A program made the translations under genes and the position numbers. A model generated the notes under the pieces. The model did not search any database and had not been told where the DNA came from. It saw only the letters and a list, made by a program, of their open reading frames with translations. A stretch of 64,000 nucleotides of DNA, from assembly GCA_047608075.1 (NCBI GenBank), contig JBLKRX010000013.1, positions 62,001 to 126,000 on the forward strand. Direction: 5' to 3'. This document shows positions 16,944 to 26,267 of the stretch, piece after piece (the first letter of the stretch is position 1; each line of letters starts with the position of its first letter). Source of the stretch: Ferdinandcohnia humi_A. Its GTDB lineage: Bacteria; Bacillota; Bacilli; Bacillales; Bacillaceae_L.

Positions 16944-18188
16944 ATGAATCTAATAAAAGGACTGTTTCGTTCAAGAGACAAACCGCAAAATCGTGTGGGT
17001 AGTGCGTTCTCCTTCCTGTTTGGCGGTACGTCATCTGGCAAAATGGTTAATGAACGTACTGCAATGCAGGCAACAGCAGTGTATGCCTGCGTAAGGATAT
17101 TAGCTGAAGCGATTGCCGGACTGCCACTTCATGTATATAGATATCGTTCTGATGGAGGTAAAGAAAGGATTCCTTTCCACCCGCTGTATTACCTTCTTCA
17201 TGATGAACCAAATCCAGAGATGACTTCATTCGTGTTTCGAGAAACACTGATGAGTCATCTTTTACTTTGGGGAAATGCCTATGCACAGGTGGTCAGAAAC
17301 GGTCGTGGGCAGGCAGTTGCACTTTATCCCCTACTTCCTAACAAGATGGAAGTTAGTCGAGCAACAAACGGAGAGCTGGTCTATACCTACTATCGTGATA
17401 CTGATGAAAGTGGCCTAAACCCAAAAGGTGGCTATGTCACACTCCGTAAAGATGAAGTTCTACACATACCTGGCTTAGGTTTTGATGGACTCATTGGCTA
17501 TAGCCCAATCGCTATGGCGAAAAATGCAATCGGTATGTCACTTGCTACTGAAGAGTACGGTGCGGCATTCTTTGCCAATGGTGCTAATCCCGGAGGTGTG
17601 CTGGAACACCCAGGAGTAATCAAAGATATACAGAGGGTCAAGGATAGTTGGAATAGTGCCTACCAAGGCACAGGCAATGCTCACAAAATTGCTGTGTTGG
17701 AAGAGGGGATGAAGTTTCAAGCCATCGGCATCCCTCCAGAACAGGCTCAATTTCTAGAAACACGGAAGTTTCAAATTAATGAGATTGCGAGAATTTTCCG
17801 TGTGCCGCCCCATATGGTGGGAGATTTAGAGAAATCCAGTTTCTCCAATATTGAACAGCAGTCTTTGGAGTTTGTAAAATACACCCTTGATCCGTGGGTG
17901 GTGCGATGGGAACAAAGTCTCCAGCAATCGCTTATTTTGCCTTCTGAGAAAACTTCACTGTTTATCAAGTTCAATTTGGACGGTCTGCTTCGTGGTGATT
18001 ACCAAAGTCGTATGAATGGCTACGCTACAGGTCGTCAAAATGGCTGGATGTCAGCCAACGATATCCGTGAACTGGAGGACATGAACAGAATACCAGCTGA
18101 GGAAGGTGGCGATTTATATCTGGTTAACGGAAATATGACAAAACTGGCTGACGCAGGTGCGTTTGCCAAAACCGAAGGAGGTCAGTAA
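16944..18188 (+). CDS. Portal protein (HK97 family)
   Basis: 415 residues. 'TAMQATAVYACVRILAEAIAGLPLHVY', 'EPNPEMTSFVFRETLM', 'LLWGNAYAQVVRN' and 'FRVPPHMVGDLEKSSFSNIEQQSLEF' are the usual marks of HK97/phage portal proteins. It forms the ring through which DNA enters the head. The start at 16944 follows GGAGGTGATG. It lies 43 bases after the terminase and abuts the protease gene. Confidence 0.93.
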   Translation: MNLIKGLFRSRDKPQNRVGSAFSFLFGGTSSGKMVNERTAMQATAVYACVRILAEAIAGLPLHVYRYRSDGGKERIPFHPLYYLLHDEPNPEMTSFVFRETLMSHLLLWGNAYAQVVRNGRGQAVALYPLLPNKMEVSRATNGELVYTYYRDTDESGLNPKGGYVTLRKDEVLHIPGLGFDGLIGYSPIAMAKNAIGMSLATEEYGAAFFANGANPGGVLEHPGVIKDIQRVKDSWNSAYQGTGNAHKIAVLEEGMKFQAIGIPPEQAQFLETRKFQINEIARIFRVPPHMVGDLEKSSFSNIEQQSLEFVKYTLDPWVVRWEQSLQQSLILPSEKTSLFIKFNLDGLLRGDYQSRMNGYATGRQNGWMSANDIRELEDMNRIPAEEGGDLYLVNGNMTKLADAGAFAKTEGGQ

Positions 18189-18887
18189 ATGAGGAAGTTT
18201 TGGAACTGGGTGCGAGATTCTGATGAAGAACGTACCCTCTATTTAAATGGAGTGATATCCGAAGAAACGTGGTGGGGGGATGAGGTTACACCTAAGATTT
18301 TTAAAGATGAATTGCTGGCAGGCACCGGCGATATTACGGTGTGGATTAATTCCCCTGGTGGTGATGTGTTTGCAGCAGCTCAGATTTATAACATGCTGAT
18401 GGAGTATACCGGAAAAGTCACTGTAAAGATTGATGGGCTTGCGGCAAGTGCGGCATCCGTTATTGCAATGGCAGGTGGGGATGTGTATATGTCCCCAGTT
18501 TCCATGCTGATGATCCATAATCCATCAACCATTGCTATCGGTGACAGTGAGGAAATGATGCGAGCAAAGGCTTTATTGGATGAGGTTAAGGAAAGCATTA
18601 TTAATGCCTATGAGTTAAAGACAGGTCTTTCTCGAACAAAACTCTCCCATCTGATGGATGCAGAGTCCTGGATGAATGCCAATAAAGCGATTGAACTTGG
18701 TTTTGCAGATAAGATCATGTTCATGGAAAGTGAAACACCGGATTTGACAGATAGTCTTATCTTTAGCAGGATGGCGGTTACTAACTCGCTTATCAGCAAA
18801 CTGCCAAAACAACCAAAACAACCAAAACAGAAAACAGGTACACCCATTGAGTCGCTGGATAAGCGGCTTTCTTTAATTTCGCACTAA
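18189..18887 (+). CDS. ClpP-like head maturation protease
   Basis: 232 residues. The ClpP fold is clear: 'DITVWINSPGGDVFAAAQIYNM', the nucleophile Ser87 in 'GLAASAAS', and His110 in 'MLMIHNPS'. It processes the scaffold or the capsid N-terminus during head assembly. Its ATG abuts the portal stop. A run of three PKQ units ('LPKQPKQPKQ') near residue 212 is a simple-sequence tail. The major capsid gene follows after 20 bases. Confidence 0.92.
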   Translation: MRKFWNWVRDSDEERTLYLNGVISEETWWGDEVTPKIFKDELLAGTGDITVWINSPGGDVFAAAQIYNMLMEYTGKVTVKIDGLAASAASVIAMAGGDVYMSPVSMLMIHNPSTIAIGDSEEMMRAKALLDEVKESIINAYELKTGLSRTKLSHLMDAESWMNANKAIELGFADKIMFMESETPDLTDSLIFSRMAVTNSLISKLPKQPKQPKQKTGTPIESLDKRLSLISH

Positions 18888-18907
18888 TTTTAAGGGAGGA
18901 AATAACA

Positions 18908-20101
18908 ATGAGTAAAATTCTTGAATTGCGTGAGAAACGCGCTAAAGCTTGGGACGCAGCAAAGGCATTCCTTGATTCAAAACGTGGCGGTGATGGACTG
19001 TTATCCGCTGAGGACACGACAACCTATGAAAAAATGGAAGCCGATGTGGTGGCTCTTGGTAAGGAAATTGAACGTTTAGAACGCCAAGCATCTATCGACT
19101 TGGAACTGTCGAAAGCAACCAGTAACCCAATTACCAACGAACCTACTAGAACTGGAGAGGAAAAGACCGGTCGTGCAAGTGCTGAATACAAAAAAGCTTT
19201 CTGGAATGCGATGCGTGACAATGTTAGCTATGAAGTAAGAAACGCTCTAAAGATTGGCACTGATTCTGAAGGCGGATTCCTTGTACCAGATGAGTTTGAA
19301 CGTACTCTAGTAGAAGCTCTTGAGGAAGAAAATATTTTCCGTAGATTGGCTAATGTAATCACTACATCTTCTGGTGACCGTAAGATTCCTGTTGTTGCAA
19401 GCAAAGGTACAGCAAGCTGGATAGATGAAGAAGGAGCTATCCCAGAAAGTGATGACAGCTTCGGTCAAGTATCCATCGGGGCCTATAAACTAGCGACAAT
19501 GATTAAAGTCTCTGAGGAGCTACTAAACGATTCCGTGTTTAATCTCGAAAGCTACATCACAAGAGAATTTGCCCGTCGCATTGGGAACAAGGAGGAGGAA
19601 GCCTTCTTTGTAGGTGATGGCACAGGTAAACCAACAGGGATTTTAAATGCCACAGGCGGCGGTCAAGTTGGGGTTACTGCGGCAAGTGCCACTGCCATTA
19701 CTTTGGATGAGGTTTTAGATTTATTCTACAGCTTGAAAGCACCTTATCGTAATAAGGCAGTATTCGTAATGAATGATGCCACTATAAAAGCTATCCGTAA
19801 ATTAAAAGACGGTAATGGCCAGTACCTATGGCAACCTTCCATCCAAGCGGGAACACCTGATACGATTCTTAACCGTCCGCTGTACACCTCATCCTATGTA
19901 CCTACTATTGAAGCAGGTGCAAAGACTATGGTATTCGGTGATTTTAGTTATTACTGGGTGGCAGACCGTCAAGGACGCGTATTCAAACGATTAAATGAAC
20001 TCTATGCTGTTACAGGTCAAGTAGGATTTATTGCGACTCAGCGAGTTGATGGAAAGCTTATCTTACCGGAGGCCGTTAAGGTACTCCAACAGAAAGCCTA
20101 A
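18908..20101 (+). CDS. Major capsid protein (HK97 fold)
   Basis: 397 residues. Residues 1-about 85 form a charged coiled coil, the delta-type scaffold normally removed by the protease; the capsid proper begins about residue 95 ('YKKAFWNAMRD', 'GTDSEGGFLVPDEF') and includes 'FARRIGNKEEEAFFVGDGTGKPTGIL' motifs, 'YRNKAVFVMND' and the C-terminal 'ADRQGRVFKRLNELYAVTGQVGF'. RBS AAGGGAGGAA upstream. It forms the icosahedral shell. Confidence 0.94.
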   Translation: MSKILELREKRAKAWDAAKAFLDSKRGGDGLLSAEDTTTYEKMEADVVALGKEIERLERQASIDLELSKATSNPITNEPTRTGEEKTGRASAEYKKAFWNAMRDNVSYEVRNALKIGTDSEGGFLVPDEFERTLVEALEEENIFRRLANVITTSSGDRKIPVVASKGTASWIDEEGAIPESDDSFGQVSIGAYKLATMIKVSEELLNDSVFNLESYITREFARRIGNKEEEAFFVGDGTGKPTGILNATGGGQVGVTAASATAITLDEVLDLFYSLKAPYRNKAVFVMNDATIKAIRKLKDGNGQYLWQPSIQAGTPDTILNRPLYTSSYVPTIEAGAKTMVFGDFSYYWVADRQGRVFKRLNELYAVTGQVGFIATQRVDGKLILPEAVKVLQQKA

Positions 20102-20113
20102 CGGAGGTGCTTT

Positions 20114-20326
20114 ATGAGTTATAACACGAAGAATTATACCGAACAAGGCGGAGAAAAAACTGTCATCGGAGGTGTTTTAGAAATTAAAGAAGGGGCCTCG
20201 GTTATGGGGCTTCCTGTTGCAGGAAACCAAGCAGACAGCACAGCCACCGATGTTGCTGGTTTAGTTACGGACTTTAATGCTCTGCTTGCCAAACTAAAAG
20301 CAGTGGGGCTTATGGAGACTGACTAA
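20114..20326 (+). CDS. Head fibre-like small protein
   Basis: 70 residues. 'NYTEQGGEKTVIGGVLEIKEGA' and 'TATDVAGLVTDFNALLAKLKAVGLM' match short proteins annotated as head fibre in Firmicute phages, found right after the capsid gene. Likely a decoration or head fibre fragment; role not tested. GGAGGTG precedes the ATG. Confidence 0.72.
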   Translation: MSYNTKNYTEQGGEKTVIGGVLEIKEGASVMGLPVAGNQADSTATDVAGLVTDFNALLAKLKAVGLMETD

Positions 20327-20352
20327 GGTGGAATGTAAAGGAGGTTGGTGGT

Positions 20353-20673
20353 ATGGCAGTGGCAGATAATCTCTTGCCTAAAGTTAAAGCAAACTTAATT
20401 TTAGCACATGATCAGGATGATGCCCTCCTTATTGGATTTATCACTGCTGCAGTCTCCTATGCACAGAGCTATCAGCACGTTCCTGAAAACCATTATGAAA
20501 CACATGCTATGCCTCCAACAACAGAACAAGCAGTGATCATGTTGTCGAGTCATTTCTATGAAAGTAGAGATGGCTCGACGGCAGGTTTCTTTGCTGATAG
20601 CGTACAGGCGGGACAACAAGTATGGAATACAGTGAACTTGCTTTTACGACTTGATCGAGAGTGGGGTGTTTAG
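20353..20673 (+). CDS. Head-tail connector (gp6-like)
   Basis: 106 residues, mostly helical: 'LLPKVKANLILAHDQDDALLIGFITAAVSYAQSY' at the start and 'TEQAVIMLSSHFYESRDGS' in the middle are typical for HK97 gp6-like adaptors that bind under the portal. The order after the capsid supports this. AAAGGAGG precedes the ATG at 20353. The next gene starts 1 base beyond its stop. Confidence 0.87.
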   Translation: MAVADNLLPKVKANLILAHDQDDALLIGFITAAVSYAQSYQHVPENHYETHAMPPTTEQAVIMLSSHFYESRDGSTAGFFADSVQAGQQVWNTVNLLLRLDREWGV

Positions 20674-20674
20674 T

Positions 20675-21010
20675 GTGAGCTTTGGGAAGATGAACACCTT
20701 TATCGATATCATTTGCACGATACCCACAAAGGATAAGGAAGGCTTCGCCACAAAAGATGACAACATACTCGCAAGTGTACTTGCTTACAAGGAAGATCGG
20801 CATGGCAGTGAGCGATGGACGAATATGGCATCATTTTCATCTGCAACTTCCCTATTCAGGTTTAGAAAAATCTTCGGACTTAAGGTGACCAATGAAATGG
20901 TTATCGTCTGCGATGATGGCAGATATCAAATTTTAAGTGTTGAGGATGTAAGAAACCGAGGGATGTATGTCGAGGTTTTAGCCGAAAAGCTAGAACCAAC
21001 TGTGAGGTGA
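20675..21010 (+). CDS. Head closure protein
   Basis: 111 residues from GTG at 20675, directly behind the previous stop; no ATG with ribosome site is available. Beta-rich, with 'ILASVLAYKEDRHGSERWTNMASF' and 'GRYQILSVEDVRNRGMYVEVLAEKL', the form of phage head-tail joining/closure proteins that plug the connector. Its end overlaps the ribosome-site region of the next gene. Confidence 0.8.
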   Translation: MSFGKMNTFIDIICTIPTKDKEGFATKDDNILASVLAYKEDRHGSERWTNMASFSSATSLFRFRKIFGLKVTNEMVIVCDDGRYQILSVEDVRNRGMYVEVLAEKLEPTVR

Positions 21011-21015
21011 TGGAT

Positions 21016-21447
21016 ATGGCAAAAGCGAATATAAAGATGCCAGAAGAATTCCTTTTAAAGGTATCCCGATTAGCTGACCAGACCGATGTGATTCTTCCTA
21101 AGGTTTTGGAAGTTGGCGGTGAAGTGGTGCTGGATAAAGTCAAGGGAAATCTAAGTAAGGTGGTAGGCAAGGGCACGAAATATCCATCCAAAAGCACTGG
21201 CGAGTTGCTATCTTCATTAGGACTCTCGAGTGCAAAGCAGGATAGAAATGGTAACTTCAATGTAAAAGTTGGCTTTGCTGAGCCGCGATCTGATGGTGAG
21301 AGCAATGCTAAACTTGCCAGCATCATTGAATATGGCAAACATGGTCAGCCTGCAAAACCCTTCCTAAAGCCTGCGAGGAATTCATCTAGGAAACCTTGCA
21401 TCAACGCAATGGTCGCCAAGCTGGAGGAGGAGATCGAGAAGATATGA
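21016..21447 (+). CDS. HK97 gp10-like head-tail component
   Basis: 143 residues. 'ILPKVLEVGGEVVLDKVKGNLSKVVG', 'STGELLSSLGLSSAK', 'NAKLASIIEYGKHGQPAKPFLKPA' and 'INAMVAKLEEEIEKI' are characteristic of the HK97 gp10 family at the head-tail junction. The ATG at 21016 is chosen because AGGTGATGG precedes it. It overlaps the next gene by 4 bases. Confidence 0.87.
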   Translation: MAKANIKMPEEFLLKVSRLADQTDVILPKVLEVGGEVVLDKVKGNLSKVVGKGTKYPSKSTGELLSSLGLSSAKQDRNGNFNVKVGFAEPRSDGESNAKLASIIEYGKHGQPAKPFLKPARNSSRKPCINAMVAKLEEEIEKI

Positions 21448-21785
21448 ATATTTTAGAGGAATTGAATACCCTTGTTTCCACTATACCGCTCCCCGTGGAA
21501 ACTGGGGTTTTTTCAGGTTTGGCACCAGATGAGTATGTCGTGATTCTCCCTCTTTCGGATATTTTTGAAGTTCATGCGGATAACCGTCCAGGCTTTGATG
21601 TGCAGGAAGCGAGGATATCACTGTTCTCAAAAAATAACTACCTAGAGCGGAAAAGACAGCTCACAACTGCTTTAATAAATGCAGATTTTACTTTGACCGA
21701 ACGAAGATATATCGGTCACGAGGATGATACTGGATATCATCATTATGCCATCGATGTGGCAAAAAACTATAGATTGGAGGAATAA
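21444..21785 (+). CDS. Tail terminator/completion-like protein
   Basis: 113 residues. 'TLVSTIPLPVETGVFSGLAPDEYVVILPLSD' followed by 'QEARISLFSKNNYLERKRQLTTAL' and a beta strand end matches the size and position of tail terminator (completion) proteins between gp10 and the tail tube. Start ATG 21444 follows GGAGGAGAT and overlaps the previous gene. Assigned by order and general form. Confidence 0.65.
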   Translation: MNILEELNTLVSTIPLPVETGVFSGLAPDEYVVILPLSDIFEVHADNRPGFDVQEARISLFSKNNYLERKRQLTTALINADFTLTERRYIGHEDDTGYHHYAIDVAKNYRLEE

Positions 21786-21788
21786 CAC

Positions 21789-22379
21789 ATGGCAACGATC
21801 GGTCTTGATAGACTGTACTATTCAAAAATAACCGAGGACACTAACGGTGAGGAAACTTATGCCCAACCTTCTGTACTTGCAAAAGCCATCACTGCTGAAC
21901 TCTCGGTAGAACTGGTGGAAGCAATTCTATATGCTGACGACGGAGCGGCTGAGGTTGTGAAAGATTTTAACAGTGGTACTCTCACTCTCGGTGTAGACGA
22001 CATTGGTCCGACAGTCGCAGCGGATTTAACTGGTGCTTCTACAGATGATAACGGAGTATTAATCTCAGCCAGTGAAAACGTGGGTACACCCGTTGCAGTT
22101 GGGTTTCGTGCGCAAAGGGCTAATGGAACATACCGCTATTTTTGGTTGTATCGCGTTAAGTTTGGACTACCAGCAACCAACTTGCAGACAAAGGCTGATT
22201 CCATTACCTTTTCTACACCCACCATTGAGGGAACCGTTATGCGTAGAAATAAGCTGGATGGATTGGGCAAGCACCCATGGAAAGCGGAAGTTACAGAAGG
22301 CGATCCTGGTGTTTCATCGACCACCATAACAGGTTGGTTCACAGAGGTCTATGAACCTGTATATACACCTGAACCATAG
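21789..22379 (+). CDS. Major tail (tube) protein, phi13 type
   Basis: 196 residues. 'ATIGLDRLYYSKITED' at the start, 'TAELSVELVEAILYADDGAAEVVKDFNSGTLTLGVDDIG'-type core and 'FGLPATNLQTKADSITFSTPTIEG' are typical of phi13-family major tail proteins that stack into the siphovirus tube. AGGAGGAAT stands before the ATG. It is followed by the chaperone pair and the tape measure. Confidence 0.9.
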   Translation: MATIGLDRLYYSKITEDTNGEETYAQPSVLAKAITAELSVELVEAILYADDGAAEVVKDFNSGTLTLGVDDIGPTVAADLTGASTDDNGVLISASENVGTPVAVGFRAQRANGTYRYFWLYRVKFGLPATNLQTKADSITFSTPTIEGTVMRRNKLDGLGKHPWKAEVTEGDPGVSSTTITGWFTEVYEPVYTPEP

Positions 22380-22390
22380 GAGGGGAAATC

Positions 22391-22777
22391 ATGGATAATG
22401 ATAGAAGTGCCTCAATCAACATAGGTGACAAAGAGTATGAACTGGTTTTAACTACACGTGCAACAAAGGCCATTGCGGGTCGTTACGGTGGTCTTGAAAA
22501 CCTTGGAGAAAAGCTGATGAAATCAGAAAACTTCGAGATGGCACTGGACGAGATTGTTTGGCTAATTACATTGCTTGCAAACCAGTCCATTTTGATTCGT
22601 AATCTTAAGAATAAGAACGCACCAGAAGAATTGCTTACAGAGGAAGAAGTGGAGCTTCTTACTTCACCGCTTGACTTAGCGGCATATAAAATTGCAATTA
22701 CCGAGGCAATGTTCAAAGGTACAAAGAGAAATGTGGAAAGTGAGGAGGAAACTCCAAAAAACGTGGAAGTTGGGTAA
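22391..22777 (+). CDS. Tail assembly chaperone, short form (gpG-like)
   Basis: 128 residues. 'ASINIGDKEYELVLTTRATKAIAGRYGGLENLGEKL' is a typical chaperone start. It binds the tape measure during tail assembly. The in-frame product ends at 22777 soon after the slippery site A AAA AAC (22756-22762), while part of the ribosomes should continue in the -1 frame. Ribosome site AGGAGGGG precedes the ATG. Confidence 0.87.
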   Translation: MDNDRSASINIGDKEYELVLTTRATKAIAGRYGGLENLGEKLMKSENFEMALDEIVWLITLLANQSILIRNLKNKNAPEELLTEEEVELLTSPLDLAAYKIAITEAMFKGTKRNVESEEETPKNVEVG

Positions 22778-22965
22778 CGGACGCTGAGGTCTTTACCCGG
22801 CTTCTTTATTATGGAACAGTCCAGATGGGCATGGAGGCAGAGGAATTCTGGCTTCTGCCAATTGGACTGTTTTTTGATTTATGGGCTTGCCATAAGCAGT
22901 GGCATGGCATTGAAAAGCCAAAGAAAACTCAGACCATTGACGATATTATCCCACTAGGCATATAG
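22391..22965 (+). CDS. Tail assembly chaperone, frameshifted long form (gpGT-like)
   Basis: A -1 shift at A AAA AAC (22756-22762, read as aaa aac in the zero frame) fuses the first 124 codons to a 67-codon extension running from 22762 to the stop at 22963-22965. The extension reads 'RGSWVTDAEVFTRLLYYGTV', then 'MEAEEFWLLPIGLFFDLWAC' and ends 'TIDDIIPLGI', coherent and without its own start, typical of gpT. The tape measure gene begins 14 bases later. The ratio of short to long product controls tail assembly in other siphoviruses. Confidence 0.85.
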
Positions 22966-22979
22966 GAGGAGGTGAAGGG

Positions 22980-25400
22980 ATGGCGGATAATTTTGGATTA
23001 AAAATAGGTGTCGAGGGTGAGCGAGAATTTAAGAAGGCACTCTCCGAAATCAATCAATCATTTAAGGTACTAGGTAGTGAAATGGCCCTTGTAACCAGTC
23101 AATTTGATAAAAACGATAAATCCATTCAATCGATTACGGCTCGAAATGCCGTTTTAAATAAAGAAATTGACGCACAGAAAGAAAAGATTTCTACCCTTAA
23201 GGCTGCCCTTGATAATGCCTCCTCCTCTTTCGGTGAAAATGACCGTCGTACCCAAAACTGGCAGATACAATTAAATAGGGCTCAGGCAGAACTGAACCTT
23301 ATGGAACGTGAACTTGAGGAGTCTACAATTGAAGCGGATAATCTCGGTGAAGAGTTAGAGGATTCAGGTAAAAGTGCAGAGGATGCTGGTGGCAGGTTTG
23401 AAAAGCTTGGCGGTGTACTCAAGGGAATTGGTGTGGCGATGGGTGCGGTTGCCGTTGCCGCTGGAGCCGCGGCTATTAAGTTAGGTAAAGAGGTAGTTAC
23501 TCAGTTTGGAGAATTAGAACAAAACCTAGGTGGATCGGAGGCGGTTTTTGGAGCATATGCTGCATCGATTCAGAAAACTGGTGAGGAAGCCTATAAAAAT
23601 CTAGGTGTTTCCCAAAGTGAGTACCTTGCAACTGCTAACAAAATGGGCGCGTTATTCCAAGGTTCTGGTATACAGCAACAGAGAAGTCTTGAGCTAACTG
23701 AAAAGGCCATGCAACGTGCGGCAGACATGGCATCTGTTATGGGTATTGATATGTCCTCGGCATTGGAGGCAGTCACTGGGGCGGCAAAGGGTAACTTTGA
23801 TATGATGGATAACTTAGGTGTTGCGATGAACGCTACAAACATCGAAGCCTATGCTCTCGCAAAGGGTCTGGATTTCACTTGGAATACTGCAACACAAGCG
23901 GAAAAAGCCGAAGTAGCAATGCAAATGTTCTTTGAGAACACAGAGCAGTATGCAGGTAACTTTGCAAAAGAATCAACCGAGACAATCTCCGGTTCTATTG
24001 GGTTACTACAGGCCGCACTTGGTTCATTTACAGCTGGACTCGGTAATGCCAATGCTGATATGACGAATCTGACTGAGAATCTTGTTGATGCTTTCGAGGC
24101 GGTTGTCACTAATATTGTACCGGTTTTAGAAAATATCGTAGCCGCCTTGCCAACAGCGACAGGCGCAATATTAGCGGCGGTTGCAGACTTGCTACCAATG
24201 CTTCTTGAATTGGTTACAAATATATTCGCGCAAGTACTGGAAACAATTTTGAGCCTTTTACCCGAACTTATTCCAGCGACGGTAAGTGCTCTAATGACGA
24301 TTGTCGGTGCATTAATTGATAACCTTCCACTGCTAATAAATGCAGCAATTGAATTAGTAACAGCACTTGTGGAGGGAATCGGCATAGCGTTACCACAACT
24401 CATCCCTGCGGCAGTTTCTGCAGTTATGCAGATTGTCCAAGGATTGATGGATAACCTACCACTCATTTTGGATGCCGCTTTGCAGTTGATTATAGGGTTA
24501 GCACAGGGATTGGTAGAGGCAATACCTCAGCTTACTTCTGCCTTACCGGTCATCATCAAAGCAATAGTGGATTTTATCATTGCATCTATTCCACAGATTA
24601 TTGATGCGGGTATTCAATTATTGACCTCACTGGTCACAGCTTTGCCTACCATTATTACAGCAGTTGTGGAAGCAATTCCGCAAATTATCGATAGTATCAT
24701 CAGTGCTGTTATTGGGTCGATTCCTTTGATTATTGATGCAGGTATCCGGCTTCTAATATCACTCATACAGGCATTGCCACAGATTATTACTACTGTTGTA
24801 GGTGCTATTCCCAAGATTGTTAGCTCGCTGGTCAATGCCATTATTGGTAACATCGATAAGATTATCTTAGCGGGTGTACAACTGTTTGTGGCACTGATTG
24901 CAAATCTGCCAAGGATAATCGTGGAGATCGTAAAAGCCGTACCGCAGATTATCTATGGACTGGTTAGGGCCTTTACTGGCTATATCGGTCAAATGGCACA
25001 AGTGGGCGGCAATTTGATTAAAGGGCTGTGGAAGGGTATATCAGACGCAGGTGCATGGTTATGGGGTAAAATATCCGGGTTTTTCGGAAATGTTGTATCG
25101 AGGATAAAAGACTTTTTCGGTATCCGCTCCCCTTCAACTCTATTTGCTGGAATTGGCCACAACATGGGTGAAGGTATCGGTGTAGGTTTTGAGGATGCAA
25201 TGACAGCAGTTTCAAAGGATATGCAAAATGCAGTACCAACGACCTTTGATTTTAATTACAGAGGTGTATCTGGGCAAGGCAATGCCACTGGTGCAAGTAT
25301 CACTCAAAATATTTCAGTTATGACACCTAAGGCTCTATCAGAAAAAGAACTAGCACGGGAGTTTAAGAATCTATCCCGTAAACTGGCACTTGAATTGTAA
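22980..25400 (+). CDS. Tail tape measure protein
   Basis: 806 residues. Residues 10-about 130 form a long coiled coil; about 145-170 is a hydrophobic segment ('GIGVAMGAVAVAAGAAAIKLG'-like, rich in A and V); about 180-340 carries a conserved TMP domain ('FGELEQNLGGSEAVFGAYA'); about 400-680 is a periodic hydrophobic array with a 44-residue repeat; the end is a loop with 'FFGIRSPSTLFAGIGHNMGEGIG'. It sets tail length and helps deliver DNA. Start ATG at 22980 after AGGAGGTGA. Confidence 0.93.
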   Translation: MADNFGLKIGVEGEREFKKALSEINQSFKVLGSEMALVTSQFDKNDKSIQSITARNAVLNKEIDAQKEKISTLKAALDNASSSFGENDRRTQNWQIQLNRAQAELNLMERELEESTIEADNLGEELEDSGKSAEDAGGRFEKLGGVLKGIGVAMGAVAVAAGAAAIKLGKEVVTQFGELEQNLGGSEAVFGAYAASIQKTGEEAYKNLGVSQSEYLATANKMGALFQGSGIQQQRSLELTEKAMQRAADMASVMGIDMSSALEAVTGAAKGNFDMMDNLGVAMNATNIEAYALAKGLDFTWNTATQAEKAEVAMQMFFENTEQYAGNFAKESTETISGSIGLLQAALGSFTAGLGNANADMTNLTENLVDAFEAVVTNIVPVLENIVAALPTATGAILAAVADLLPMLLELVTNIFAQVLETILSLLPELIPATVSALMTIVGALIDNLPLLINAAIELVTALVEGIGIALPQLIPAAVSAVMQIVQGLMDNLPLILDAALQLIIGLAQGLVEAIPQLTSALPVIIKAIVDFIIASIPQIIDAGIQLLTSLVTALPTIITAVVEAIPQIIDSIISAVIGSIPLIIDAGIRLLISLIQALPQIITTVVGAIPKIVSSLVNAIIGNIDKIILAGVQLFVALIANLPRIIVEIVKAVPQIIYGLVRAFTGYIGQMAQVGGNLIKGLWKGISDAGAWLWGKISGFFGNVVSRIKDFFGIRSPSTLFAGIGHNMGEGIGVGFEDAMTAVSKDMQNAVPTTFDFNYRGVSGQGNATGASITQNISVMTPKALSEKELAREFKNLSRKLALEL

Positions 25401-25413
25401 GGGAGGTACGGCA

Positions 25414-26265
25414 ATGGAGCTAACATACACCAATAGAGACGGAGAGAGCATTACGCTTAAGCAAAGCCGACCGTACTTTCTTACGAAGGTAGATGGTACT
25501 GGCAATGTGCGTCAAACCGTCAACACTTTCAAGGCGCCAGATCAGGATGGCGCTTTTTATATTTCTTCCACGCTAGATATGCGAAACATAACAATTGAAG
25601 GTACGGTTGTTGCTGATACTCCCGATGAAGCCTATAAAAGGAGACAACGATTCCTTCAAATATTTAGCCCAAAGCTACTTGGGACCCTTCAATACCGTGA
25701 CCGACAGATATCCTGTGTGGTGGAGGAGGCAGGCTTTAGTGTTTCTAATCGGCAACGAATACCTAATTTCTTTATCAGCCTACTCTGCCCATCCCCTTTC
25801 TTCGAGACATTAAATGAGGTGCGAGAGGAACTGGCATCATGGATACCACTGTTTGAGTTTGAACTGGAAATTCCAACGAGTGGGATGGAGTTTGGAATGC
25901 GTCAGCCTAGCCAGATTATAACGGTGGAAAATATCGGGGATGTATCTTGCGGATGTGAAATTGTGTTTAGGGCATTAGGCACTGTGTCGAATCCTGAACT
26001 ATTAAACATAGATACTGGCGAGTATATCCGACTTCTCACAACAATGAGCGCTGGGGATGAACTTCGTGTATATACCCACTTCGCTAGTAAGCGTGTGGTC
26101 CAGATTGATGGGTCAACGGTTACAAATGCATTTTCCCTGTTGGATACCAATTCGGTGTTCTTTCAACTCGCGGCGGGTCTTAATACACTGCGTTACGATG
26201 CTTCTGTCAATATGGAACTGTTAGAGGTTAGCATATACTTTCGTCCGCAGTTTTTGGGGGTGTGA
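25414..26265 (+). CDS. Distal tail (Dit-like) protein
   Basis: 283 residues. 'ELTYTNRDGESITLKQSRPYFL', 'TFKAPDQDGAFYISSTLDMRNITIEGTV', 'RQRFLQIFSPKLLGTL' and 'SPFFETLNEVREELASW' are marks of the siphovirus distal tail family, which builds the ring joining tube to tip. The ATG at 25414 follows GGGAGG; an upstream in-frame start at 25390 lacks one. Next gene starts 2 bases after the stop. Confidence 0.88.
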   Translation: MELTYTNRDGESITLKQSRPYFLTKVDGTGNVRQTVNTFKAPDQDGAFYISSTLDMRNITIEGTVVADTPDEAYKRRQRFLQIFSPKLLGTLQYRDRQISCVVEEAGFSVSNRQRIPNFFISLLCPSPFFETLNEVREELASWIPLFEFELEIPTSGMEFGMRQPSQIITVENIGDVSCGCEIVFRALGTVSNPELLNIDTGEYIRLLTTMSAGDELRVYTHFASKRVVQIDGSTVTNAFSLLDTNSVFFQLAAGLNTLRYDASVNMELLEVSIYFRPQFLGV

Positions 26266-26267
26266 AG

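Noticed and set aside
20901..21338. 145-codon minus-strand open frame
   Set aside because: Opposite the head closure and gp10 genes, which have clear family matches and operon spacing.
23849..24466. 205-codon minus-strand open frame
   Set aside because: It lies wholly inside the tape measure gene; low-complexity A/I/S/T composition mirrors the hydrophobic repeats of the plus strand. No ribosome site.
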